DNA of 43,037 nt from an uncultured Pirellulaceae bacterium. GTDB lineage: Bacteria; Planctomycetota; Planctomycetia; Pirellulales; Pirellulaceae. This document shows, one piece after another, positions 1 to 8,198 of this stretch. The DNA lies in contig CALJOA010000037.1 in the NCBI GenBank assembly GCA_937981585.1, forward strand, positions 1 to 43,037, in the 5' to 3' direction. A program made the translations under genes and the position numbers. The first letter of the stretch is position 1. Each line of letters starts with the position of its first letter. The notes beneath the pieces were generated by a model. The model was given only the letters and a program-made list of their open reading frames with translations, was not told where the DNA came from and ran no database searches.

Positions 1-42
1 AGTGTTCCGTCTCAGTCGCTTGCGCTCCTTCAACGGAACACT
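1..42. repeat. Short inverted repeat (hairpin)
   Basis: The bases AGTGTTCCGT at 1-10 are matched exactly by their reverse complement ACGGAACACT at 33-42, leaving a 22-base loop. It lies just upstream of the broken epimerase fragment and may mark the point where that gene was cut. The left edge is the window edge, so the element may extend further. Confidence 0.6.
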
Positions 43-98
43 GCCGGAAAAACGATCAATCACACGAAGAAGTTAACCAACCCGTACTCTCATAACTG

Positions 99-578
99 TT
101 GGTACAGAAAATGGGGGCATTCCAAGCTCACAAAGCTGCAATTGAAAAATTTGTTCACAGCTATGGTTTGGGACTCGGGTTTCCAATTTGCGCAATTCGA
201 CCTACCGGCGTTTACGGCGTCGCGCATCCTCGGGAACGTTCCAAGTGGTACAGTTTGGTAAGTGATATCAAGGATGGCAAGGCTGTGGAAGTCAAACGCG
301 GCGGCAAGGAAGTCCACGTGAGCGACGTTGGCAAGGCGATTCGAATTCTGTTGAATGCTGACTCGGTCGCTGGCCAGGCTTACTCCTGCTACGACCGCTA
401 CATTTCCGAATTCGACGTTGCCAATATGGCAAAGGAAATTTGTGGTAGCGACAGCGAGATCATCGGAGCGCAAAAGAGACCCCAGCACGAGATCGATTGC
501 TCAAAGATCCGTTCCTTGGGAATGGAGTTCGGGGGTGAACAGCTGCTGCGAAAAACGTTGGTTAAGATGTTAGATTGA
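99..578 (+). pseudogene. Truncated NAD-dependent epimerase/dehydratase (extended SDR) remnant
   Basis: The open frame matches only the C-terminal half of an extended SDR (UDP-sugar epimerase type). It keeps the helix after the active site (KAAIEKFV), the substrate-domain motif RPTGVYG and a conserved-looking HVSDVGKAI stretch. The nucleotide-binding Rossmann half (GxxGxxG) is absent. An in-frame TAA lies at 93-95, directly before the first possible start (TTG at 99; the first ATG is at 111). The catalytic YxxxK motif reads FQAHK, so the Tyr position is Phe. Without a cofactor domain and the Tyr it should have no dehydrogenase activity. I call it a decayed gene. A short gene of new function is possible but I see no good ribosome binding site. 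Confidence 0.6.
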
Positions 579-714
579 GAAGGAAGCGATCGAAATTTTA
601 ACGCGAGCGGGGAGCATGGCCGCAAACACCGACCAGACCAGATCCGGGAGCATATCGGTTTTTGCGTGATACTGGGTGCTAATTGCCCTGCGTTGATTGC
701 GTGGATTCTTATTT

Positions 715-767
715 GGTAACCCGAAGCGTTAGCGAAGGACCGTCCCTCGCTAACGCTTCGGGTTACC
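715..767. repeat. Palindromic repeat, CCCGAAGCG family
   Basis: Two 26-base arms (715-740 and 742-767) are reverse complements with one mismatch around a single-base centre. The core is CCCGAAGCGTTAGCGAAGGA. Related palindromes occur at 16017-16089 and, split by another repeat, at 6817-6981. This is a REP/MITE-like intergenic element with no coding capacity. Confidence 0.85.
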
Positions 768-866
768 ATTGCCGGATTGCCCGGCCTGCACGACACCTTT
801 GGCTTTTTGCCGATCACGCATTCGGTGGCGCATCACCGACTATCGGATGCTAGGTACTTTGCGTCC

Positions 867-899
867 AAAAAAATGTGAGCGAAGGAACCCTCGCTCACA
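867..899 (-). terminator. Intrinsic terminator of the helix-hairpin-helix repeat gene
   Basis: On the minus strand, 30 bases after the stop of the 962-residue gene, a 12-bp stem (arms 874-885 and 888-899, one mismatch) with a two-base loop is followed by seven T residues (plus-strand A-run 867-873). This is the classic form of a Rho-independent terminator. Confidence 0.8.
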
Positions 900-928
900 C
901 TTGGTTTTATCGCTTATCAGAGTGGTCT

Positions 929-3817
929 CTATCGCCGCTGGACTAAACGCTGGGCTTGGACCACCCATTGATCCTGATCGATGCGCCCATCCAAGTTCAG
1001 CAATTCGTTAACCGCAACAATGTTTGTCGCCGTCCAATTGGCAATTTGATCGAACTGATAGATTCCAATGCGATTCAGATCATGCTCCGTTGGGCCTCCA
1101 ATGCCGTTGATGTCCGAAAGGTCATCGACACGAGTTGGACGGATTGCAAATACGTGGCCAAAGTCCTTGTCAGTCGGGACAGAGTCCATTGAGCTGAGCC
1201 AGCCAAATGACTGGGTAAGGTCGACACCAAAACGCGGACCGGCAAACCATCGAGTGAGCATCCTCCGAGCGTCATGGCCCAGATTCTCCAGTTGATGTCG
1301 GTTGTACAGCCCCATGCGATACAACTCATCGCGCGCTTCGGGAGTAACGCCCGTCAAGTGAACGGCAAAATCGTCGATATCATGCGGAACACCGTAGCTG
1401 AAAATTGGATTGCCTCTCAATTCCCATTCGGATTGTTCCCAGTCAGTTCGCTCACCACCACCGAATCCTTTTCGATCGCGCTCCTGATAGATTTCAAAGG
1501 CTTTTCGTTGGATGTCTTCAATCGAAGGATGCTCGGTGTTTCCTTCTGACGCAATTCGCCACTGGTCCATATCGAGCCGCCATCCGCGTTGGCGGAAAAT
1601 TCCTTGGAGCTTTGCTTGGTCTTCAAGACTGAGGTTGTGAAGCTGAGTGAAATTGAAGATTCCCATCTTCTGAAGCTCCGCAGCTTGCGGCCCTTCGATT
1701 CCATCGAGAAGCGTAAGGTCATCCTTGAACTCTGGTTTGTCCCCCTGAAGCGTTAGTGAAGAAGAACCGGATTGGCTCGTTCCAGCTGCAAAATCATTGC
1801 CTTGTTGAGTGTCACGGTTCTCAGGATGGCTTGAAGTAACGGTGTATCGAGCCTCCGACTGCTCCTGGCCGGCAAGGGATGTTTTCCATGTTCCAAGGCG
1901 ATTCCAATCCCACATCAGGCCTTTGGATCTCATGTTGGACTCCAGTTTTTGCCGGTCCTCGAAGGAAAGCGATTCCAACTGCTGAACGTTCTGGATGCCA
2001 AGGTTCTTCAACTCTTTCGCCAAATCAGCATCGACGCCTTCCAAGTCAGACCAGTCGACCTGCGGCCCATTGACTGGCGGAAGACTCAGCGAGAATCTGG
2101 GCTCACCGGATGTGGACTCTTTTGAACCGGATTGTGAATTGCTCACCCCGGCCGCAAAGCCACGCACAGGTTTCACAACGGTTGATGGTGAACGTTCTGT
2201 CCGGTCGCCTGTTTGGCTGGCTTTGTTAGTTTTCTCATCAGACCGGCGCGAGCTAAACTGCTGGTTCCATGCAGACAAACTCGATTTCGGTGAGTCTGAT
2301 TGCGATCCGACATCCTCCGCAGTCGGAACGGTTGCTTCATCGTTGTCTTTGTCACGTGTACCCCAGCCGATCGCACCGGCGAGGCCTGCAAGTCCGGCGT
2401 TCCAGCTGTTCAGCCAGCCCCAGTCCCACGCAAGTCCCTTTGATTTGAGCCGAGCTTCGAGTGCTTCTCGATCGGACTCCGAAAGCGACTCAAGCTGCTC
2501 AACGTTCTTGATACCAAGAGTACAGAACTCTGCCGCGAGCTTTGGATCGACGCCTTTGACGGTCGACCAATCGACCTGGGGTGAAGAGTTGGGAGTCAGC
2601 GACAATGAGGCGTGCGAGGCGTCCGGCTTGCTGTCCTGAGTTTCGCTTGATTGGCGCTGAGCGTGATAGGTGAAAATGCCAGATCCGGAATCTCGATCTT
2701 CCGTTGGCTTAGTTTCGTCTTTCTTGTCGCCAGTTCCCCAACCGATTGCACCGGCTGTGGCAGCGGCGAGGCCTGCAAGTCCAGCGTTCCAGCTGTTCAG
2801 CCAGCCCCAGTCCCACGCAAGTCCCTTTGATTTGAGCCGAGCTTCGAGTGCTTCTCGATCGGACTCCGAAAGCGACTCAAGCTGCTCAACGTTCTTGATA
2901 CCAAGAGTACGGAACTCTGCCGCGAGCTTTGGATCGACGCCGTCTACTTTTGACCAGTCGACCTCGGGGGCACTATTGCGCGGAATCGTCAATTCGAACG
3001 GAGCGCGACGGTCACTAGGCCAGCCCGGATTGCTGGACGAAGTAAAGGTACCCTGGTTCTGATCTTGCCGCTGTCCGTCAGAAACAGAAGCAGGGTTCTC
3101 CTGCTGGTTATTCGTTTCATCCACGCTGCGTCTTGTGGCGGCGTAACCTGCGGCACCTGCTGCTCCCGCAGCCAGTGTCGACGCACCAGTCTTCCAGTTG
3201 GTCAGCCAATCCCAGTTCCAACTATGTCCTTCGAACGCAAGTTTGGCTTCGAGTGATTCCCGATCCGCAGGAGAAAGCGATTCAAGGTGTTCGATGTCTC
3301 GAATTCCCAAGTGATTCAGTTGAGCGGCTAACCTCGGAGTGATGCCATCGACTGATTCCCAGTTGAATTGGTCGCCCCCCGATGCATGGGCGCCCGTAAT
3401 TTGAGTTGTGGATTGCGAGGTGGTTGAATCGGAACCTTGAATTGAAGTCGTGCGATCCTGTGCGTAACCGGATGATTTGGAACTTGAGGATTGAGAGTAC
3501 GATCCCGATGACTGACGTTGCTTCTGGAGCTTGTTCGACGCTTCTTTGGCCACCGAGGCTTCCATCTTGTCCAAGGCAGATTTGCGATTGTCGGACCAGA
3601 CAAGCCGCTCACTCAACGATTGGTTTTCGGCAGAGAGTTCTCGAAACTCCGCGTTAAGCCGTCGCTTTGCACTTTGCGTCCGATTGAATCGTAGCAAGTG
3701 TCGAAACCAAAATACGAAAGCCAAGATAAGACCAAGCAGCAGTCCTAGGTAGGCGAACATACCTGAAAAAGAAAATGGAGTTAGGCTTTCGAAAAGTTCT
3801 GGCAGGTTCTGAAACAT
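929..3817 (-). CDS. Membrane-anchored protein with seven helix-hairpin-helix-like repeats
   Basis: The 962-residue product has an N-terminal membrane segment (about 18-40), a basic coiled coil (about 45-75), a Ser/Gln-rich linker (about 85-145), then seven units beginning near residues 150, 285, 414, 585, 693, 815 and 894. A typical unit reads VDWSKVDGVDPKLAAEFRTL followed by GIKNVEQLESLS. This 'G-[IV]-x-x-x-x-A-x-x-L-x-x-LGI' pattern resembles the helix-hairpin-helix fold of RuvA/DUF4332-type and 'flap endonuclease-like' domains. Units 1-4 also carry a WDWxWLxxW tail and, in units 1-3, Ala/Gly-rich stretches that could be weak membrane segments. Units 2 and 3 are almost identical in DNA. It follows the small membrane gene at 3901-4116, probably in one operon, and ends at a strong terminator. 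No nuclease residues are visible. A protein-protein or DNA-tethering role at the membrane is only a guess. Confidence 0.75.
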   Translation of the reverse strand: MFQNLPELFESLTPFSFSGMFAYLGLLLGLILAFVFWFRHLLRFNRTQSAKRRLNAEFRELSAENQSLSERLVWSDNRKSALDKMEASVAKEASNKLQKQRQSSGSYSQSSSSKSSGYAQDRTTSIQGSDSTTSQSTTQITGAHASGGDQFNWESVDGITPRLAAQLNHLGIRDIEHLESLSPADRESLEAKLAFEGHSWNWDWLTNWKTGASTLAAGAAGAAGYAATRRSVDETNNQQENPASVSDGQRQDQNQGTFTSSSNPGWPSDRRAPFELTIPRNSAPEVDWSKVDGVDPKLAAEFRTLGIKNVEQLESLSESDREALEARLKSKGLAWDWGWLNSWNAGLAGLAAATAGAIGWGTGDKKDETKPTEDRDSGSGIFTYHAQRQSSETQDSKPDASHASLSLTPNSSPQVDWSTVKGVDPKLAAEFCTLGIKNVEQLESLSESDREALEARLKSKGLAWDWGWLNSWNAGLAGLAGAIGWGTRDKDNDEATVPTAEDVGSQSDSPKSSLSAWNQQFSSRRSDEKTNKASQTGDRTERSPSTVVKPVRGFAAGVSNSQSGSKESTSGEPRFSLSLPPVNGPQVDWSDLEGVDADLAKELKNLGIQNVQQLESLSFEDRQKLESNMRSKGLMWDWNRLGTWKTSLAGQEQSEARYTVTSSHPENRDTQQGNDFAAGTSQSGSSSLTLQGDKPEFKDDLTLLDGIEGPQAAELQKMGIFNFTQLHNLSLEDQAKLQGIFRQRGWRLDMDQWRIASEGNTEHPSIEDIQRKAFEIYQERDRKGFGGGERTDWEQSEWELRGNPIFSYGVPHDIDDFAVHLTGVTPEARDELYRMGLYNRHQLENLGHDARRMLTRWFAGPRFGVDLTQSFGWLSSMDSVPTDKDFGHVFAIRPTRVDDLSDINGIGGPTEHDLNRIGIYQFDQIANWTATNIVAVNELLNLDGRIDQDQWVVQAQRLVQRR
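2379..2941. repeat. Near-identical internal duplication (2379-2554 and 2766-2941)
   Basis: Two 176-base segments inside the helix-hairpin-helix repeat gene, 387 bases apart, differ at only two positions by eye (in the GTCC[G/A]GCG and GTAC[A/G]GAA contexts). They encode the cores of units 2 and 3. The other units are far more diverged, so this is a recent duplication or gene conversion. Confidence 0.9.
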
Positions 3818-3900
3818 CTTTGTTTTCCGAGTTTGAGACTGGGGGCACTAAAGCAAGCAAGTCAGGGTGAAAATAAACAGGTTTGCAGCACTACTAATAA

Positions 3901-4116
3901 TCAGGAGCGTCCAGCGAGCTGAGTTTTCAGCTCTCTATTTTTTGCTCTCAGATTTTTCAAGTCGGCACTGATTCGCTCCAGCTGGTGCTGTTCACGGTCG
4001 GCGCGGCCACGGTAGGTTCCCCAAAAAAGGTAACCAAGTAGCATTCCCAAGAGGAAGCCAATCAAGATCATGAGGAAAACCAGGGCAGGAGAATATTCGA
4101 GGAAAAAAGGAGGCAT
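3901..4116 (-). CDS. Small membrane/coiled-coil protein
   Basis: This 71-residue protein has one membrane segment (about 8-33, ending FLLGMLLGYLFWG) and a charged C-terminal coiled coil (about 36-70). I chose the ATG at 4116 because AAAGGA sits nine bases upstream; a TTG nine codons earlier is also open but has no such site. Its layout, and a match of LLGMLLGYLFW to LLGLILAFVFW, repeat the N-terminus of the large protein encoded 83 bases downstream. The two may therefore share an ancestor or associate through their coiled coils. No known family is recognised. Confidence 0.75.
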   Translation of the reverse strand: MPPFFLEYSPALVFLMILIGFLLGMLLGYLFWGTYRGRADREQHQLERISADLKNLRAKNRELKTQLAGRS

Positions 4117-4444
4117 GGTTGAGATTCCTTTGGTACGAGACAAACCGGAGATAGCCGTAGCATACTTGGTTATATCGCTAACGGATCGATAGACAAGTTT
4201 TAGTTTTGCACCAAATTAAAATCGACCCAAACGCTTGGATTTGCAACGCGACACTTTAAAACAGAGCAAGACTTTTTCGGGGATGTTAATCTGGCGAGGA
4301 TTGTCCCGTGTCCTCCCTAGGTTTCCGCTCCAACTTCAAACGTCGGAAGGACTTCAAGCAGCTGCAACAACCGCTTGCGCATTAAAAAACGACCAGACTC
4401 GAATGAGTCGGTCGTTGGAGCTTCAGAATGTTGTTCAGCAAGGT
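4117..4444. other. Intergenic region, one terminator
   Basis: The stretch separates two minus-strand genes. The only clear feature is the terminator at 4381-4416. The rest should hold the promoter for the gene pair at 4116-929, but I see no convincing promoter boxes and no coding sequence. Confidence 0.5.
4381..4416 (-). terminator. Intrinsic terminator after the Fe-S carrier gene
   Basis: Arms AACGACC-GACTC (4388-4400, one bulged A) and GAGTC-GGTCGTT (4405-4416) enclose a four-base loop. Read on the minus strand the hairpin runs into a T-rich tract (plus-strand ATTAAAAA). It begins 28 bases after the stop at 4445. Confidence 0.85.
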
Positions 4445-4777
4445 CTAGGTGCTGAATGAGTTTCCACAACCACAGGTTTTCTTGGCGTTGGGATTGTGGA
4501 ATTGAAAACCACGTTGCTCGATGCCTTCGTAGTAGTCGACCGTAGTTCCATCAAGAAACAGATCGCTCTTCTTGTCAACAACAACTGCAACACCATGTTG
4601 TTCAGTTTTGTTGTCTTTGGTTTCATCGTAGTCTGCGGCAATGTTCAATCCGTAATTGAATCCAGAACATCCGCCACCGGAGACTGAAATACGGAGGCAG
4701 GCACCTTCGTCGTATTCACCTTCTTCAATGAATCGCAGAACTTCTTTTGCAGCCTTTTCGGTTACCGTAACGCTCAT
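4445..4777 (-). CDS. HesB/IscA/ErpA-family iron-sulfur cluster carrier
   Basis: This 110-residue A-type carrier should receive Fe-S clusters from the assembly machinery in the cytosol and pass them to apo-enzymes. The three family cysteines are in place: C37 in GGGCSGF and C102/C104 in TCGCGNSF. Length and the LRISVSGGGCSG region fit the IscA/ErpA/SufA group. I cannot separate ErpA from IscA by reading, so no symbol is given. No isc or suf genes adjoin it, and it has its own terminator, so it appears to be transcribed alone. Confidence 0.93.
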   Translation of the reverse strand: MSVTVTEKAAKEVLRFIEEGEYDEGACLRISVSGGGCSGFNYGLNIAADYDETKDNKTEQHGVAVVVDKKSDLFLDGTTVDYYEGIEQRGFQFHNPNAKKTCGCGNSFST

Positions 4778-5019
4778 TTTCGCTCAATTCTCCAGAATAA
4801 ATATTCTCTAGCGCATCGTCCAAGACGCTCGTTCCGATGCCCTTAACTGTCTATCGTCATTTTTTGTAACTGGCGTTTAATTGTCCAGAGCTTTTGTCAG
4901 CAAAGCAGACAGTTTTCCCCAATGATTGTCGGTTTGAATCGCTCAAACTCGATTTGATGCGGTTTCCTGACGCCAAGATCCATGTAATCGAATGTGAAGT
5001 GTTGGACTGACAGCAGGAA

Positions 5020-5634
5020 TTACTTCGCAAAAAGGCTTTTCAAGCAGATCTGCGACCAAGTCTCGTAAGAATCCAAATCCGCCAGAATCTCATCCGCAGG
5101 AAGAAATCCAGCATCGGAAATCTCGGCTTCCCGGGCGCTGACTTTTGGTTGATCGACATCAAAAATATGGACGATACCCAAGTGGACTTTGCCCACATCG
5201 TTTTGGTCGTCGTTGATAAGCCCGACAAGTTTTTGCGTGAACTGACAATCGATGTCAATTTCTTCTTCGAGTTCGCGCTGCATTCCTTGGTCGTAAGGCG
5301 AGTTTTCGTTTGCATCGACCGTTGAAATATGTCCACCGATGCCGATGCTCTTTTTGGCTCGAAGCCGCGACTCTCCCCCGCCCTTGCCTCTGGTGTATTG
5401 AAACACGTGGGTGTTTCCCTCAGCGTCGGTATATCGAAAAAGACAATACGGTATCAACTGCTTGAATCCGGGATCTTCTTCCATTTCACTTCGCGGAAGG
5501 TACTGCGTGTTGGCTTCATCAAGCAGCGTTGCCAGATACTTCTCGGTTTCGGGGCAGAATCCTTGGAAGTAGCCACACGAGTGAAAAAGCTCAGTCTTGA
5601 CGACCATCACCTGCTCTGTCTGTACCGTCGACAT
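5020..5634 (-). CDS. Nudix-family hydrolase
   Basis: The 204-residue protein has a Nudix box in its centre: GGH at 100-102, then REL-EEE at about 120-125, which would bind the metal used to split nucleoside diphosphate-linked substrates. The spacing between the Gly and the REL is about five residues longer than in the standard box, so the loop is expanded. Around it, FQYTRGKGG and SIGIGGH fit Nudix strands. An N-terminal extension of roughly 60 residues has no assigned role. The substrate cannot be read from the sequence. Confidence 0.8.
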   Translation of the reverse strand: MSTVQTEQVMVVKTELFHSCGYFQGFCPETEKYLATLLDEANTQYLPRSEMEEDPGFKQLIPYCLFRYTDAEGNTHVFQYTRGKGGGESRLRAKKSIGIGGHISTVDANENSPYDQGMQRELEEEIDIDCQFTQKLVGLINDDQNDVGKVHLGIVHIFDVDQPKVSAREAEISDAGFLPADEILADLDSYETWSQICLKSLFAK

Positions 5635-5744
5635 TTGTTTGTTCCTTCAATTTATCCAGTGCGATAGATGCGGCTCATCGTTTGGGCGGCGCTTGTTTGA
5701 GCCTGTTCATCTTAAACGATTTATTGCCCTGTAGTAAACCAGAG

Positions 5745-6683
5745 CTACAACCCCAGTCGGTCTTTGGAAAATCGCTCAGACGCAATCTCAATCGTTTTGA
5801 AATGAATGTCGACAATGTCTTCAATTTCTGGAGCGTAGCCACCTGCCATCGAGATCGCGATTGGAATTTCGAGGTCACGAAAGTAATTTATCACCAGCTC
5901 GTCCCTTCGACGCAGACCGGGCTTGGTCAAACCAAGTTTGCCTAATCGGTCCCCAACAAAGGGATCCGCACCAGCAATGTAGAAAATGAAATCAGGAGTC
6001 ATCTGATCCAACGCTGCGTCGATTCCCGTTTTCAATTGGTACAGGTACTCGACGTCTTGTGTGCCGGGTGGCAACGCGATGTCCAAATCACCATCTGTTT
6101 TTTGAAACGGGTAGTTTTCGTTGCAGTGAACCGAGAAGGCAAACAAGGTTGGATCGTTACGAGCGATTCCCGACGTTCCATTGCCTTGATGAACATCGCA
6201 ATCAATCACCATCACTTTCTTGATCGATTGGTGCTGGCGCTGAATTGCTTTTGCCGCGACACAGACATCGTTGAATACGCAGTAGCCCTGCCCGCTGCCC
6301 GCGAACGCGTGATGGGTGCCTCCGGCGAGGTTTGCCGACAAGCCATCATTGACAGCCGAGAGCGCCGCCGAGATAGTTGCACCCGTGGAACGCCGTGATC
6401 GCTCAACCATTTTTGGGGACCAAGGGAATCCGATCCTCCTGAGTTGGACCGAAGTGAGCTGTCCTGATTTGATTCGATCAAGGTAGTCGGCGTCATGGAC
6501 CAAGAGAATCTCGTCGTCGCTAGCCGGTGGAGGCACACGCAGTTCGCAATGGCTGGCTAAATCGCCGCTCGCGATCCGCTGACGCAGCAAAGTGTACTTG
6601 GCCATCGGAAAGCGATGATTCTCCGGCAGTGGCAGCTCGAACGTATCGCAATAATAGAGTTTGAGTTTCTCGGATGTTCGCAT
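5745..6683 (-). CDS. Histone deacetylase-family hydrolase (AcuC/HdaH-like)
   Basis: The 312-residue protein belongs to the zinc-dependent deacetylase superfamily, which removes acetyl or related groups from lysine or polyamines. Key residues are all present: HH at 124-125 in GGTHHAF, zinc ligands D163 and H165 in DCDVHQGNG, D240 in AGADP, and the transition-state Tyr Y283 in AGGYAP. I chose the ATG at 6683, with GAGAG about ten bases upstream, because 16 further upstream codons add nothing family-like. The cytosolic substrate in bacteria is often unknown. Neighbours (Nudix, QueD) do not point to one. Confidence 0.9.
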   Translation of the reverse strand: MRTSEKLKLYYCDTFELPLPENHRFPMAKYTLLRQRIASGDLASHCELRVPPPASDDEILLVHDADYLDRIKSGQLTSVQLRRIGFPWSPKMVERSRRSTGATISAALSAVNDGLSANLAGGTHHAFAGSGQGYCVFNDVCVAAKAIQRQHQSIKKVMVIDCDVHQGNGTSGIARNDPTLFAFSVHCNENYPFQKTDGDLDIALPPGTQDVEYLYQLKTGIDAALDQMTPDFIFYIAGADPFVGDRLGKLGLTKPGLRRRDELVINYFRDLEIPIAISMAGGYAPEIEDIVDIHFKTIEIASERFSKDRLGL

Positions 6684-6816
6684 GTCAAACTCTCTCGACA
6701 ACGAGCAGGTCAATCGCCCATGCAGGTCCAAGCAACAATCGCACTAGCTGGACAGCCACTCTTTCGTTGGATTGTAGTGGCAAGCTTCAGCTCGCAAGTG
6801 TTTGCCTTGGCAAATT

Positions 6817-6981
6817 GGTAACCCGACTAGCTTTGCTACAGCTTAGTTTTAGGATTAGCCGTTTTTGGCGTTTTGGCGCTAGCCACGGATGAGCATGCAA
6901 TAACCGTGGCTAACGCCAAAACGGCTGATGTTGTTAAGCAATGTTTTGAAAAAAATCACAGCCTCGACGCTTCGGGTTACC
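6817..6981. repeat. Palindrome split by a second repeat
   Basis: GGTAACCCGA at 6817-6826 is exactly complementary to TCGGGTTACC at 6972-6981, the outer arms typical of the CCCGAAGCG palindrome family (compare 715-767). A copy of the GGCTGTGATTTT family fills the space between them. The simplest reading is insertion of one element into another. Confidence 0.5.
6854..6964 (+). repeat. Dispersed palindromic repeat, copy A
   Basis: The element contains ATTAGCCGTTTTTGGCG, GCTAGCCACGG, AACCGTGGCTAACGCC, AAAACGGCTGATGTTGTTAA and ends AAAAATCACAGCCTC. The internal arms GCGCTAGCCACGG and CCGTGGCTAACGC are nearly complementary. The left terminal repeat is degenerate here. The other four copies are at 10756, 11364, 38643 and 41283. 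Nothing codes for protein between the histone deacetylase-like gene and queD. Confidence 0.85.
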
Positions 6982-7031
6982 GTTGAGGGCCAAAGATCGC
7001 GCTACGCCATCAAAAAAGCCAAGCGTTCTAA

Positions 7032-7526
7032 CTAATTCAGATTCGACCGCTGGACCTGCCGAAGCATCGCGTCGGCTTGGTTGCGACTAGAGTCAACGGT
7101 TACTTCGGCCGAAGCGTTCTCGGTTTCCCAAACTACAACCTTAGTTAGTCGCAGGTCGTAGCCTTTGATTGTCGAAACCAATCCGGGGCCGACCTCGTTG
7201 AGCAGGTAGCGGGCCATATTTTCGGCGGTTGGGTTGTATGGCAGTCGATAGATCTTGTTGGGTCGGACCTGTTCCAGCGCGTTAAGCGCGTTGCTGTCGG
7301 CATCCCAGATGATGAAGCCATGATCCCAGTGGTCGTCGATCCAGCCTTTGAAGAGTTTGTTGATCACACCAAAGTCAACGACTCGACCGAGTTCATCAAT
7401 CTCGTTTCCAGTAATGTGAAACTGAATGAGATAGTTGTGTCCGTGTAGGTTGGCACACTTGCCTTCGTGTCCCAGTAGGCGGTGACCCGCACAAAACTTC
7501 ACCTGCCTCATTACCGTGATACTCAT
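7032..7526 (-). CDS. queD: QueD / 6-pyruvoyl-tetrahydropterin synthase family
   Basis: The enzyme (164 residues) converts dihydroneopterin triphosphate to 6-carboxy-tetrahydropterin, an early step to queuosine. Zinc ligands are H15 (CAGHRL) and H28/H30 (LHGHNY), the catalytic Cys is C24 (GKCANLHGH), and the general-base His is in DHWDHGF near 69. The late WETENA motif supplies the substrate-binding Glu. I placed the start at the ATG at 7526, preceded by a GAAGAAG site; the frame is open for 12 more codons. A eukaryote-like PTPS role cannot be fully excluded. No other queuosine gene is in the window. Confidence 0.88.
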   Translation of the reverse strand: MSITVMRQVKFCAGHRLLGHEGKCANLHGHNYLIQFHITGNEIDELGRVVDFGVINKLFKGWIDDHWDHGFIIWDADSNALNALEQVRPNKIYRLPYNPTAENMARYLLNEVGPGLVSTIKGYDLRLTKVVVWETENASAEVTVDSSRNQADAMLRQVQRSNLN

Positions 7527-7618
7527 ACGCTTCTTCTTCGATTTGATCTTGAAAGGACTCAATGATTGCCTAGCACTACGGGCGTCCGCCGGTCGCTCCA
7601 GACGAATATAACTCGCGA

Positions 7619-8011
7619 TTATTGTAACTTGGGATTGCTCTTGTGGCGGGTTAAATCCCGATTTGTTTTCTTGTCCAGATTCTTGCTAAGAGCAGACGTC
7701 AAGTCGACTCCGGTTTGGTTGGCAATGCAGATTAGGACAAACAAAACGTCAGCGAGTTCGTCTTCGAGCGATGATTCTTTATCAGAATCCTTAAAGCTCT
7801 GCTCGCCGTAAGTCCTCGACATAATCCTAGACAGCTCTCCAACCTCCTCGACCAGCTGGGCGAGATTGGTAAGCTCCGAAAAATATCGTACGCCGACATC
7901 CTTGATCCAGTCGTCGACGATCGCTTGAGCCTGCCCGATCGACAAAGGCTGGGAAGTTTGGTCGTTTTCCCACTGGCGTTTTGAGGAGCCACTACTATCG
8001 CTGTTAGTCAT
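7619..8011 (-). CDS. MazG-like nucleotide pyrophosphohydrolase
   Basis: The 130-residue product has the all-alpha NTP-pyrophosphatase signature LVEEVGELSR and, about 30 residues later, EDELADVLFVL. Their Glu and Asp residues bind the Mg ions used to cut (d)NTPs or other nucleotides to monophosphates. It is a short single-domain form, not full MazG. The ATG at 8011 is preferred to an upstream TTG at 8044. It lies 92 bases upstream of queD on the same strand and may be cotranscribed with it. Confidence 0.82.
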   Translation of the reverse strand: MTNSDSSGSSKRQWENDQTSQPLSIGQAQAIVDDWIKDVGVRYFSELTNLAQLVEEVGELSRIMSRTYGEQSFKDSDKESSLEDELADVLFVLICIANQTGVDLTSALSKNLDKKTNRDLTRHKSNPKLQ

Positions 8012-8198
8012 TTCGATTTTGGTTTGTAAGCAATGGTGATCCAAATTGCGAATAAAATGTTGCTACTTGGTGAACGTTATTGGACATCACTGGCGTGGCC
8101 AGTCAACAGGCCACAGTGTAGACCTGATATCGGGCCTTGATTTAACTTCTTTTTCAGTTCAATTGGTCTCTGATCTTTTCGAACGAAGCCTCTGATAA

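Larger units (their letters stand above)
579..928. other. Intergenic region with two palindromes
   Basis: No convincing gene is present. The stretch holds a near-perfect 53-base palindrome (715-767) and, close to the end of the neighbouring minus-strand gene, a hairpin followed by a T-run on the minus strand (867-899). Both have GAGCGAAGG or AGCGAGGG arms, so they may be members of one repeat family. Confidence 0.6.

Noticed and set aside
6854-6964. An insertion sequence
   Set aside because: The element has inverted ends but no transposase; at 111 bases it can only be a non-autonomous repeat.
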